Assembly (NCBI GenBank): GCA_001818435.1
Contig: MHKO01000047.1
Span: 32,785 to 46,313, forward strand
DNA length: 13,529 nt
DNA from: Candidatus Komeilibacteria bacterium RIFCSPLOWO2_02_FULL_48_11
Lineage (GTDB): Bacteria; Patescibacteriota; Patescibacteriia; UBA2169
Reading direction: 5' to 3'
The position numbers and the translations under genes were made by a program. How positions within the stretch are numbered: position 1 is the stretch's first letter; each line of letters starts with the position of its first letter. The notes under the pieces were generated by a model that was given only the letters and a program-made list of their open reading frames with translations, had not been told where the DNA came from and did no database searches. Shown piece by piece: positions 6,869-13,139 of this stretch.

Positions 6869-8302
6869 ATGTTTATACAAAATCAGATTACTTTATTACC
6901 TAATCATCTTAAAAAAATTAAGGAATTATTAAATAATTCAAATAAAGCTTTTCTTATTGTGGCGTATATTCGTGATAGCGGCGTCGACCAAATCATTGAT
7001 GATCTAAAATCCATTAGAGACAAGGGCGGGGAAATAAAATTGATTTGTAGTAATGACATGGGTATTACGCAGCCATCTGCAGTAAAAAGAATTTTAGAAA
7101 TTGGCGGAGAAGTAAAAATATGCAAATTTGAAGCAGGTACATTTCATGCAAAGATTTGGCTTGCGGAAAAAGACAGTAAATGGACATGTCTTGTTGGTTC
7201 TGCAAATTGTAGTAAAGCCGCTTTTTTGCAAAATGTTGAAGCGAGTTTAGTCGTTAATCATGATTCAAATATTGGTGGCGCCATTGAGCAATCTTTAATG
7301 TTTTTTGAGTATTTGTGGAATAATGATAAATGTTTTGAGGTTACTGATGAGATTTTGAAAACATGGCAGGAAAGAAAAAATAACTTAGTAAGAATAAAGA
7401 AGGAGATTAGCGAAGTAAAATTGACAACCGAAAAACAAAAAATCATTCAAGTTTTATTTGATTATGTTAAAGATTGGCTTGATATTGCAAAAGATAGAAA
7501 ACAAAAAGATCAATATAAAGAATCTTTGTGGAGAGGTTGGTATATAATCCCCGATCAAGACCTAATTGTTGATGATACGATGGTTAGGCTTCAAAAAATA
7601 CTAAAAATAATTGCGGAGAATTCGGCAGTGGGTTTTTTTGATATCTCTAAAAGCAGCGCGGCTTTGCCAAAGTTATTTGAAATCACAAAAAATAAATTTA
7701 AGCGCGAAACTTTAAAGGTTTCACTTCGAGATTTGTTTATAAGACAAGAAAAAAATTATTTAATCAGGTTTGGATTCGCTACGCATCCGTTGAAGGAAAA
7801 TACCAAAGAAGATGAAAATAAATTAATAATTACTGAACTTGGAAAGAAATTTATTGATTGTAGTAATATTGCCTGTTTAAGAACAGTATATTCGGACAAA
7901 ATGATTTATTATCGTTGGGGCAATGTTTACATTTTTGTATTTGCGTTGCAATTGTTACAGAAATTACAATACGTAACTTTAGATGAATTTTCCTTATTTA
8001 TAATGCACGCGTATTCAGCGGATGAATTTAATGATATCAGCGATTTAATAGCAATGTATCGGTTATTATCAGGAGAAGAGAAAGTATTATTTGTAGGTAA
8101 TGTAAATAGATATTTTGACGAAACCAAAGGAACGACAGCGGTAAATGTTCGAGGAAACTACTATAAACATGCTAAATATACATTAATGGCAATTGGATGG
8201 ATTGATGGTTTGCAATATGATGATGAAAATAGAATCGTTAAAATTATTGACCCCGTTAAAATAACATCTCTATTAGAGGACGCCGATATATTGGGCGAAT
8301 AA
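6869..8302 (+). CDS. Phospholipase-D-fold nuclease, probable restriction endonuclease (BfiI-like)
   Basis: Probable metal-independent restriction endonuclease, 477 residues. The N-terminal 170 residues are PLD-like: FHAK with His93 and Lys95, an acidic stretch (Glu100/Asp102), then GSAN at 110-113, which is a single HxK...GSxN catalytic motif. Known single-motif enzymes such as BfiI dimerise to build one active site. The C-terminal 300 residues are not recognised; about 240-340 looks winged-helix-like and may bind the target site. BfiI is shorter (about 360 residues as I recall) and uses a B3-like domain, so this protein has a different or enlarged recognition part. It starts 9 nt after the second methyltransferase, without a Shine-Dalgarno. 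A helicase-less PLD nuclease of another defence type is the main alternative. Confidence 0.8.
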   Translation: MFIQNQITLLPNHLKKIKELLNNSNKAFLIVAYIRDSGVDQIIDDLKSIRDKGGEIKLICSNDMGITQPSAVKRILEIGGEVKICKFEAGTFHAKIWLAEKDSKWTCLVGSANCSKAAFLQNVEASLVVNHDSNIGGAIEQSLMFFEYLWNNDKCFEVTDEILKTWQERKNNLVRIKKEISEVKLTTEKQKIIQVLFDYVKDWLDIAKDRKQKDQYKESLWRGWYIIPDQDLIVDDTMVRLQKILKIIAENSAVGFFDISKSSAALPKLFEITKNKFKRETLKVSLRDLFIRQEKNYLIRFGFATHPLKENTKEDENKLIITELGKKFIDCSNIACLRTVYSDKMIYYRWGNVYIFVFALQLLQKLQYVTLDEFSLFIMHAYSADEFNDISDLIAMYRLLSGEEKVLFVGNVNRYFDETKGTTAVNVRGNYYKHAKYTLMAIGWIDGLQYDDENRIVKIIDPVKITSLLEDADILGE

Positions 8303-8387
8303 AATTTGTTCCAGTAAACGGCATTGGAGTTGTAAAAAGAAGCCAAACGCACGGTGGAGCGTTTGATAGAGGTGGGAGAAAAAAATT
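8303..8387 (+). other. Intergenic hairpin after the restriction-modification operon
   Basis: CAAACGC at 8344-8350 and GCGTTTG at 8359-8365 form a perfect 7-bp stem with an 8-nt loop. No T-tract follows, so it is not a standard intrinsic terminator; it may be a 3' end-protecting structure or part of the leader of the small gene that follows. GGTGGGAG at 8370-8377 then acts as a good Shine-Dalgarno for the ATG at 8388. Confidence 0.35.
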
Positions 8388-8522
8388 ATGAAGACTCAAA
8401 CTGATTCACGCCAATACGAGGGCCAGTGCAAATTTTGCCGGCAGGACTTTGCAAAAAAGCAAATCATTGCCCACCTTGACCATTGCGAAGAAAGAAAAAA
8501 TGACGGCCACAGCCGGCTTTAG
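8388..8522 (+). CDS. 44-residue C2HC zinc-finger microprotein
   Basis: A small gene of unknown function. The predicted 44-residue protein holds CKFC (Cys14, Cys17), then His29 (or His32) and Cys33, i.e. C-x2-C-x11-H-x3-C, with the zinc-knuckle pattern F-x-K...H-L followed by a charged tail. This resembles the short zinc finger at the N-terminus of larger proteins (the CxxC...F-x-K...RHLxxC type), so it may be a free-standing nucleic-acid-binding knuckle or the truncated head of such a protein. Unlike its neighbours it has a clear Shine-Dalgarno (GGTGGGAG, 10 nt upstream). Its stop is one base before the infB -35 box. GC-rich codon use is closer to infB than to the restriction operon. Confidence 0.6.
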   Translation: MKTQTDSRQYEGQCKFCRQDFAKKQIIAHLDHCEERKNDGHSRL

Positions 8523-8547
8523 ATTGACTTTAGGCCGTTTTTCTTTT
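8503..8547 (+). terminator. Weak candidate intrinsic terminator overlapping infB promoter
   Basis: ACGGCC at 8503-8508 can pair with GGCCGT at 8533-8538, followed by a T-rich run at 8538-8547. The loop is long (24 nt, with a self-complementary AGCCGGCT inside) and the stem only 6 bp, so termination would be weak. It overlaps the infB promoter boxes. Confidence 0.3.
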
Positions 8548-8552
8548 ATACT
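8524..8552 (+). promoter_or_regulatory. infB promoter
   Basis: TTGACT at 8524-8529, a 17-bp spacer and TATACT at 8547-8552. The ATG is 9 nt past the -10, so a normal start site leaves a leader of only 0-4 nt, and no Shine-Dalgarno is present. Confidence 0.6.
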
Positions 8553-8561
8553 TTTGTAGTT

Positions 8562-10556
8562 ATGAATGTATCTGAACTGGCCAGACAATTAAGAACAACG
8601 CGCGAAGAGCTTTTGGCAAAACTGCCGGAGCTCGGGTTTGACATTGGGGGCCGGGCCATCAAAGTTGACAACCAAGTAGCCGAGCGCATTCGGCAGGCCT
8701 GGAGCCAGTCTCAGCGCAAAGAACGGATTGTAGCCAAAATGCAGGTTCAGCAGGAACGGGCCGAAGCCGTGGCTAACCGCGAGACCCTCGGGCGCGAGAT
8801 CGCGATTCCGGATAAAATCACGGTCAGCCAACTGGCGGAAAAACTTGGCCAGGGCGTGCCGCATTTAATTGGCTATCTGATGAAGAACGGCATCATGGCC
8901 TCATTAAACCAGCAGATTGATTTTGACACCGCCACCTTGGTGGCCGAGGATTATGGTTTTAAAGTTACGCGGGCCCAGCCAGCTGAACTAACTGAAACCG
9001 AGGCCAGCCAGAATGAGCTGCGCAATTTAAAACAAGAAATCGCCTCGGACAAAGACGCGGTGCTCCGTCCGCCGGTAGTAGTGGTGATGGGCCATGTTGA
9101 CCACGGCAAAACCACGCTGTTAGACGCCATCCGCCAGACCAATGTGGTGGCTGGCGAGGCCGGGGGCATTACCCAGCATATTGGCGCTTATCAGGTTGAG
9201 GAAAAGGGCCGCAGAATCACTTTTCTTGACACCCCGGGCCACGAAGCTTTTAAAGCCATGCGCGCCCGGGGCGGCCAGGTGGCGGACGTGGCCATTCTGG
9301 TGGTGGCGGCTGATGACGGCTTAAAACCCCAGACTTTGGAATCAATCAATGTCATCCAAAAAGAAAATTTGCCGTTCGTGGTGGCTATCAATAAAATTGA
9401 CAAGCCTGGGGCGGATATAGACAAAGTAAAAAAAGAGCTTTCAGAAGTGAACATGGTGCCCGAGGACTGGGGCGGCAAAACAATCTGCGTGCCGGTCTCG
9501 GCCAAACAGCGGCTCCATATTCCCGAACTGCTGGACATGGTTTTGCTGGTGGCGGACATGGAAAAGTTCAGCGCCAACCCCAATCGCGACGCTTTGGGCG
9601 TTATCATTGAATCGCACATTGACCGCGGCGAAGGCCCGGTAGCCACGGTGCTGGTAACAGCCGGCACTCTGCGCAATGGCGATGAAGTGGTGATTGGCGA
9701 CACTTTTGGCAAGATTAAAGCCTTGAAAGATTGGCGCGGCGCCAATACGCCCGCGGCCGCTCCGGCCACGCCGGTTAAAATTCTGGGTTTAAAGAGCGCC
9801 CCGGCAGTGGGCGATATTTTGCGGGTTGAGGAGACCACGCGCTCTTTGCGCAAGCAGATAAAAAAGAATTACCGTTTTGGCGAAGCGGCCGAAGCCGGAA
9901 CTGAACAAAAAACCGTTTCCGAAGAAACAACTCTCCCGGAAAACGTCAGCCAGCTTACGGTTATCATCAAGGCCGATGTTTTAGGCTCCCTGGAGGCGCT
10001 TCTGCCGGCTTTAAAAAAATTGGAGCGCCAGAACGTGCGCATTGAGATGCTCAAACAAGGCCTGGGCAACATTACCGAGTCTGACATTGCCTTGGCCGAG
10101 AGCGCCGGGGCAGTGGTTTATGGTTTTAACGTTTCTTTGTCAGCCGAGGCGCGCAAAGTAAGCTACCGATCCAAAGTTGAGATTAAAACTTACAAGATTA
10201 TTTATGAACTTTTGGATGACGTGGCGGCCCGCATTAAAGCCCTGGTTAAAACCATTGTTATTGAAGTGCCGCAAGGGGAGCTTGTTGTCTTGAAAGTGTT
10301 TAAAGACAGCCGGGCTGAATCCATTGTCGGCGGCCGAGTCAATAAAGCCAAAATCAGTAATAAGGCCAAGTTCCGTTTGTTGCGCAATGGCGAGCCGATT
10401 GAAGAAGGCAAGATTATTGAGATTCAGCAGAACCGCCAGAGCATTGACGAAGCGCGCGAAGGCGTGGAATGCGGGTTTAAAGTTTCCGGGGTGAGGGGAA
10501 TAAAAGAAGGGGATGTACTGGCGTGCTATATGGAAGAAGAACGACAAGGTAGTTAG
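8562..10556 (+). CDS. infB: Translation initiation factor IF-2
   Basis: GTPase that delivers initiator fMet-tRNA to the 30S subunit and promotes 70S joining. At 664 residues it is a compact version (E. coli IF2 has 890). Two IF2_N-type helical modules lie at about 1-50 and 85-140. The G domain carries G1 GHVDHGKT (177-184), switch [12 protein letters not shown]3 DTPGH (from 223), G4 NKID (277-280) and G5 SAK (313-315). Domains II, III and the C-terminal beta-barrel follow, with the end enriched in IF2 hallmarks ([24 protein letters not shown]). The start is fixed by the promoter 9 nt upstream and by [10 protein letters not shown], a normal IF2_N start. The last codons and the stop lie inside the inverted repeat that begins at 10547. 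GC-rich relative to the preceding operon. Confidence 0.98.
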   Translation: MNVSELARQLRTTREELLAKLPELGFDIGGRAIKVDNQVAERIRQAWSQSQRKERIVAKMQVQQERAEAVANRETLGREIAIPDKITVSQLAEKLGQGVPHLIGYLMKNGIMASLNQQIDFDTATLVAEDYGFKVTRAQPAELTETEASQNELRNLKQEIASDKDAVLRPPVVVVMGHVDHGKTTLLDAIRQTNVVAGEAGGITQHIGAYQVEEKGRRITFLDTPGHEAFKAMRARGGQVADVAILVVAADDGLKPQTLESINVIQKENLPFVVAINKIDKPGADIDKVKKELSEVNMVPEDWGGKTICVPVSAKQRLHIPELLDMVLLVADMEKFSANPNRDALGVIIESHIDRGEGPVATVLVTAGTLRNGDEVVIGDTFGKIKALKDWRGANTPAAAPATPVKILGLKSAPAVGDILRVEETTRSLRKQIKKNYRFGEAAEAGTEQKTVSEETTLPENVSQLTVIIKADVLGSLEALLPALKKLERQNVRIEMLKQGLGNITESDIALAESAGAVVYGFNVSLSAEARKVSYRSKVEIKTYKIIYELLDDVAARIKALVKTIVIEVPQGELVVLKVFKDSRAESIVGGRVNKAKISNKAKFRLLRNGEPIEEGKIIEIQQNRQSIDEAREGVECGFKVSGVRGIKEGDVLACYMEEERQGS

Positions 10557-10704
10557 GAATTCAGGTCCGTCATTCCGACCGACCCGCCGTACTCGGCGGG
10601 GAGTGGAGGAATCTCATGGGTAACCGATGGGATCCCTCGACTCCGCTTCGCTTCGCTCGGGATGACGCGGTCTACCACCTAAATTCCTGAATTCTTAACT
10701 ACCT
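10547..10704. repeat. MITE-like palindromic element between infB and rbfA
   Basis: Terminal inverted repeats of 19 bp with one mismatch: AGGTAGTTAGGAATTCAGG at 10547-10565 and its complement at 10686-10704. Inside is a second inverted pair, CGTCATTCCGA at 10568-10578 and TCGGGATGACG at 10657-10667 (10 of 11), and a perfect hairpin CCCGCCG-TACT-CGGCGGG at 10583-10600. There is no open reading frame for a transposase. The left repeat supplies the final codons and stop of infB. The structure fits a non-autonomous mobile repeat or REP-like element; copy number cannot be judged from one window. Confidence 0.6.
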
Positions 10705-10720
10705 AGCCACCTATATCTTT

Positions 10721-11065
10721 ATGTCTCATCGTCTCCAACAAATCAGCGCGCTGATACAGAAAGACGTGGCTAACATCATCCGCCGCGAGTTAGAATTGCC
10801 TTTGGGCGTGATTGTCGGGGTAACCAAAGTGGTGGTGGGCCCGGATTTGAAATTTGCCAAAATTCTTGTCAGCATCATGCCGGCCACTAAAGCCGAGCCA
10901 GTTTTAAAATTTTTAAACCAGAACCGGCTCGTTGTCCAGCAGGCTTTGGTTGGCAATCTGACCATGAAATTTTCTCCCAAGATAAGTTTCGCTCTTGACC
11001 AAACCGAGATGCGGGCGCAGCACATAGAATCTTTACTAGATAAAGTTCAGGGTGGTGGAAATTAG
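10721..11065 (+). CDS. rbfA: 30S ribosome-binding factor A
   Basis: Assists late 16S rRNA 5'-end maturation and 30S assembly. The 114-residue length is normal. The single KH-like domain shows the family pattern: an N-terminal helix (RLQQISALIQKDVANII), the strand VTKVVVGPDLKFAKILVSI (the usual VT-x-V...DL-x-xAKVYVS), a central helix, then FSPKISFALD, equivalent to the family's R-x-x-P-x-L-x-F-x-x-D. It follows infB, the common bacterial order, but a 158-bp palindromic element separates the two. No Shine-Dalgarno is visible; TATATC at 10712 is only 3 nt from the ATG and cannot serve as its -10, so transcription probably continues from infB or starts inside the repeat. Confidence 0.93.
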   Translation: MSHRLQQISALIQKDVANIIRRELELPLGVIVGVTKVVVGPDLKFAKILVSIMPATKAEPVLKFLNQNRLVVQQALVGNLTMKFSPKISFALDQTEMRAQHIESLLDKVQGGGN

Positions 11066-11353
11066 TTGTTGGAAGACGGAAAGTAGATGTCATTCCGATC
11101 ATTACTGTCATCTCGAGGCCTTAAATAAACCCAATAAATCACTAGGGATTTTGATAGCCAATGAACTTTTAAATCTCTAGAGACCCGACAGGCCGAGGAG
11201 ATCCCCTGTTAATCGCGATTGCCAGGGGATCCTCTCGCCCCGCAACATCGCGGTTCGTTAATTTTTGTTCAGTTGTTTGCCGTGCCCGTGATTATGGCAT
11301 CCTCTATTGGGGGCTCGGGATGACAGGGTTTGCAACCGCTTGACATTTGAGCT
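11066..11353. repeat. Second GTCATTCCGA / TCGGGATGAC bounded repeat region
   Basis: No gene is visible between rbfA and the DHH gene. GTCATTCCGA (11089-11098) and TCGGGATGAC (11315-11324) bound a 236-bp stretch; their complementarity (9 of 10) and sequence match the inner ends of the element between infB and rbfA. A nested second left end, TGTCATCTCGA, begins at 11106. Near the middle, GAGGAGATCCCCTG (11195-11208) and CAGGGGATCCTCTC (11223-11236) form a 14-bp stem with two mismatches and a 14-nt loop. It probably belongs to the same repeat family, though more decayed or composite. Confidence 0.5.
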
Positions 11354-11382
11354 TTGACATTTGCCAGGTCGCATGCTACTCT
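11354..11382 (+). promoter_or_regulatory. Promoter of the DHH phosphoesterase gene
   Basis: A consensus TTGACA at 11354-11359, a 17-bp spacer and TACTCT at 11377-11382 with an extended -10 TG at 11374-11375. The ATG at 11392 is 9 nt past the -10, the same spacing as at infB. The -10 is a poor match, but the -35 and TGn support it. The sequence TTGACATTTG occurs twice, at 11340 and 11354. Confidence 0.5.
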
Positions 11383-11391
11383 ATTTCGTTT

Positions 11392-12345
11392 ATGAACAAA
11401 GCCTTTCCAGAACTCCAGAAATTTATTACTGCCAACAAGCAATTGGCCGTGGTTACCCACCATCGGCCGGACGGCGACGCCATTGGCGCGCTTTTGGCTT
11501 TGGCCGCGGGCTTGGCCAGTTTAGGCAAAGAAGTTTCTTGTTATTGTTTTGACGCTTTGCCGCATTATTTAACTTTTCTTTCTGGGGCGGAAAAAATCAA
11601 AAGTCAGGTGGATGATTTTTGGCGGCAGACTCTGGCAATCATAATTGTTGATTGCGGTGATTTAAGCATGGTTGGTCTGCCGGCTGAAGAGTTTGCGCCA
11701 AAGCGCCTGGCAGTGGTGGACCACCATATTTCCAATCCTTTGTACGGCGAAATCAACGTGGTGGAGAGCGCGGCTGCTTCCACGGCTGAAATAATTTTTA
11801 ATTATTTTAAATTTGCCCGTCTGGCGGTAGATAAGGCCGCGGCCACCGCGCTTTTAACCGGCGTTTATACTGATACTGACGGATTTTCAAATTTAGGCAC
11901 TACGCCGGAATCGCTTTCAATCGCCGCTGAGCTTTTAAAACTGGGCGCGAATTTCAAAGAAATCACGGCCAATACTTTGCAGAATAAATCCATTGCTTCT
12001 TTAAAGCTCTGGGGCAAAGCCCTGGAGCGGCTGCGGCTGGACCGCGACAAGGGGATTGCTGTAACCGTTCTGCGCCTCTCGGACATTGAAGAGTGCCAGG
12101 CCAAAGCCGAAGATGCCGAGGGCATCGCCAGTCTGCTAAATCATCTTTCGGACGTTAAAATGTCCATGGTTTTGCGCGAGCAAGCTGACGGTACGGTTAA
12201 AGGGAGTCTCCGCACTGCCAATGAGTTGATTGATGTTTCCAAAATTGCTAAACTCCTGGGTGGCGGGGGGCACATGAAAGCCGCCGGGTTCACGGTCAAA
12301 GGCCGGGTGGCGGAGACGGAGAAAGGGTGGAAAATTATCGAATGA
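11392..12345 (+). CDS. nrnA: DHH/DHHA1 family phosphoesterase, NrnA-like
   Basis: Probable oligoribonuclease / pAp phosphatase, a Mn-dependent enzyme that clears 2-5 nt RNAs and 3'-phosphoadenosine 5'-phosphate. The 317-residue length is normal for NrnA. DHH domain motifs: HHRPDGDAIG (Asp27, Asp29), VDCGD (Asp87), VDHH (Asp110-His112) and GVYTDTDGF (Asp161, Asp163), all metal ligands present. The DHHA1 substrate-binding domain ends with GGGGHMKAAGF (Gly290, His294). An upstream TTG at 11347 keeps the frame open, but it lies upstream of the -35 box, so I choose the ATG at 11392. In many bacteria this gene follows infB-rbfA, as here. It ends in TGA, showing that TGA is a stop in this genome. 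Confidence 0.88.
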   Translation: MNKAFPELQKFITANKQLAVVTHHRPDGDAIGALLALAAGLASLGKEVSCYCFDALPHYLTFLSGAEKIKSQVDDFWRQTLAIIIVDCGDLSMVGLPAEEFAPKRLAVVDHHISNPLYGEINVVESAAASTAEIIFNYFKFARLAVDKAAATALLTGVYTDTDGFSNLGTTPESLSIAAELLKLGANFKEITANTLQNKSIASLKLWGKALERLRLDRDKGIAVTVLRLSDIEECQAKAEDAEGIASLLNHLSDVKMSMVLREQADGTVKGSLRTANELIDVSKIAKLLGGGGHMKAAGFTVKGRVAETEKGWKIIE

Positions 12346-12424
12346 GTTTCGAGTTTCGAATTACGAGTTACGAGATGGGGTTTAATCCGGAGTGTCTCGT
12401 AACTCGAAACTCGTAATTTGTAAC
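12346..12424. repeat. Imperfect inverted repeat of TTACGAG/TTTCGAG units
   Basis: Arms at 12346-12375 and 12395-12424 match at 24 of 30 positions, the inner 12 bp perfectly (CGAGTTACGAGA), around a 19-nt loop. The arms are built from reiterated TT[A/T]CGAG-like units. TCTTTT follows directly, so the hairpin could act as a weak terminator or attenuator upstream of clpP, but the T-run is short. Confidence 0.55.
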
Positions 12425-12437
12425 TCTTTTAAAGAAT

Positions 12438-13034
12438 ATGTCACAATCACCACAAAACTTTCACTTAATCCCAACTGTCATCGAAAAATCTCGTCTTGGC
12501 GAGCGGGCTTATGATATTTATTCCCGTCTTCTCAAAGAGCGGATTATTTTCCTCGGCTTTCCAATTGACGACGGCGTGGCTAACACAGTTATTGCCCAGT
12601 TATTGTTTTTAGACAGCGAAGCCCAAGATAAGGACATTAAGCTTTACATCAACTCACCCGGCGGATTGGTAACGTCCGGCTTGGCGATTTACGATACCAT
12701 GCAGTACGTTAAGGCTGATGTGTCCACCATCTGTGTTGGCGTGGCCGCGTCCATGGCTGCCACGCTTCTCTCTGCCGGGGCCAAAGGAAAACGTTTCGCT
12801 CTTCCCAATAGCGAGGTCATGCTACACCAAGTGATGGGCGGGGCCGAGGGCCAGGCTTCGGATATCAAGATTCGGGCCGAGCATATTTTAAAGCTCCACG
12901 CGCGCTTGAATGAAATTCTAGCCAAGCACACTGGCCAGCCGGTTGATAAGATTGAAAAAGACTCTGACCGCGACTTCTACATGTCGGCGCCAGAAGCATT
13001 GGAGTATGGTTTAATTGATAAGATTATTCAATAA
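12438..13034 (+). CDS. clpP: ATP-dependent Clp protease proteolytic subunit
   Basis: Serine peptidase that forms the tetradecameric degradation chamber served by ClpX/ClpA-type unfoldases in the cytoplasm. The 198 residues are the standard length. The N-terminus (LIPTVIE...[20 protein letters not shown]) is the usual ClpP start. The triad is complete: Ser105 in GVAASMAA, His130 in MLHQVMGG and Asp179 in the [18 protein letters not shown] stretch. YINSPGG forms the substrate-binding strand. No unfoldase gene is nearby. It follows the DHH gene by 92 nt filled by an inverted repeat; no convincing own promoter and only a weak purine stretch (aaag) precede the ATG. A strong terminator follows the stop. 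Confidence 0.97.
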   Translation: MSQSPQNFHLIPTVIEKSRLGERAYDIYSRLLKERIIFLGFPIDDGVANTVIAQLLFLDSEAQDKDIKLYINSPGGLVTSGLAIYDTMQYVKADVSTICVGVAASMAATLLSAGAKGKRFALPNSEVMLHQVMGGAEGQASDIKIRAEHILKLHARLNEILAKHTGQPVDKIEKDSDRDFYMSAPEALEYGLIDKIIQ

Positions 13035-13059
13035 GAAAATAATTTTACAAAAAGAAAAG

Positions 13060-13088
13060 CCGCCCACAGCGTGATACGCCGTGGGCGG
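13060..13088. terminator. Bidirectional intrinsic terminator
   Basis: A 12-bp stem with one mismatch, CCGCCCACAGCG (13060-13071) and CGCCGTGGGCGG (13077-13088), with a 5-nt loop. It is followed by TTTGTTATTTTT on the plus strand and, read from the minus strand, by CTTTTCTTTTTG. It therefore serves both clpP and the convergent gene on the minus strand. Confidence 0.88.
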
Positions 13089-13139
13089 TTTGTTATTTTT
13101 GTACAATCCTCCTTTTTTCAAAAAAAAGTGAATGTTGAG

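Noticed and set aside
9191..9853. 220-codon minus-strand open frame within infB
   Set aside because: It lies entirely inside the G domain and domain II of IF2 and is a GC-rich antisense shadow with no recognisable motif.
10712..10717. TATATC as a -10 for rbfA
   Set aside because: Only 3 nt separate it from the ATG, and no -35 lies 16-18 bp upstream.
11347..11391. Upstream TTG start for the DHH gene
   Set aside because: It would start upstream of the consensus -35, and the extra residues do not resemble an NrnA N-terminus; the ATG at 11392 fits the promoter spacing and the family.
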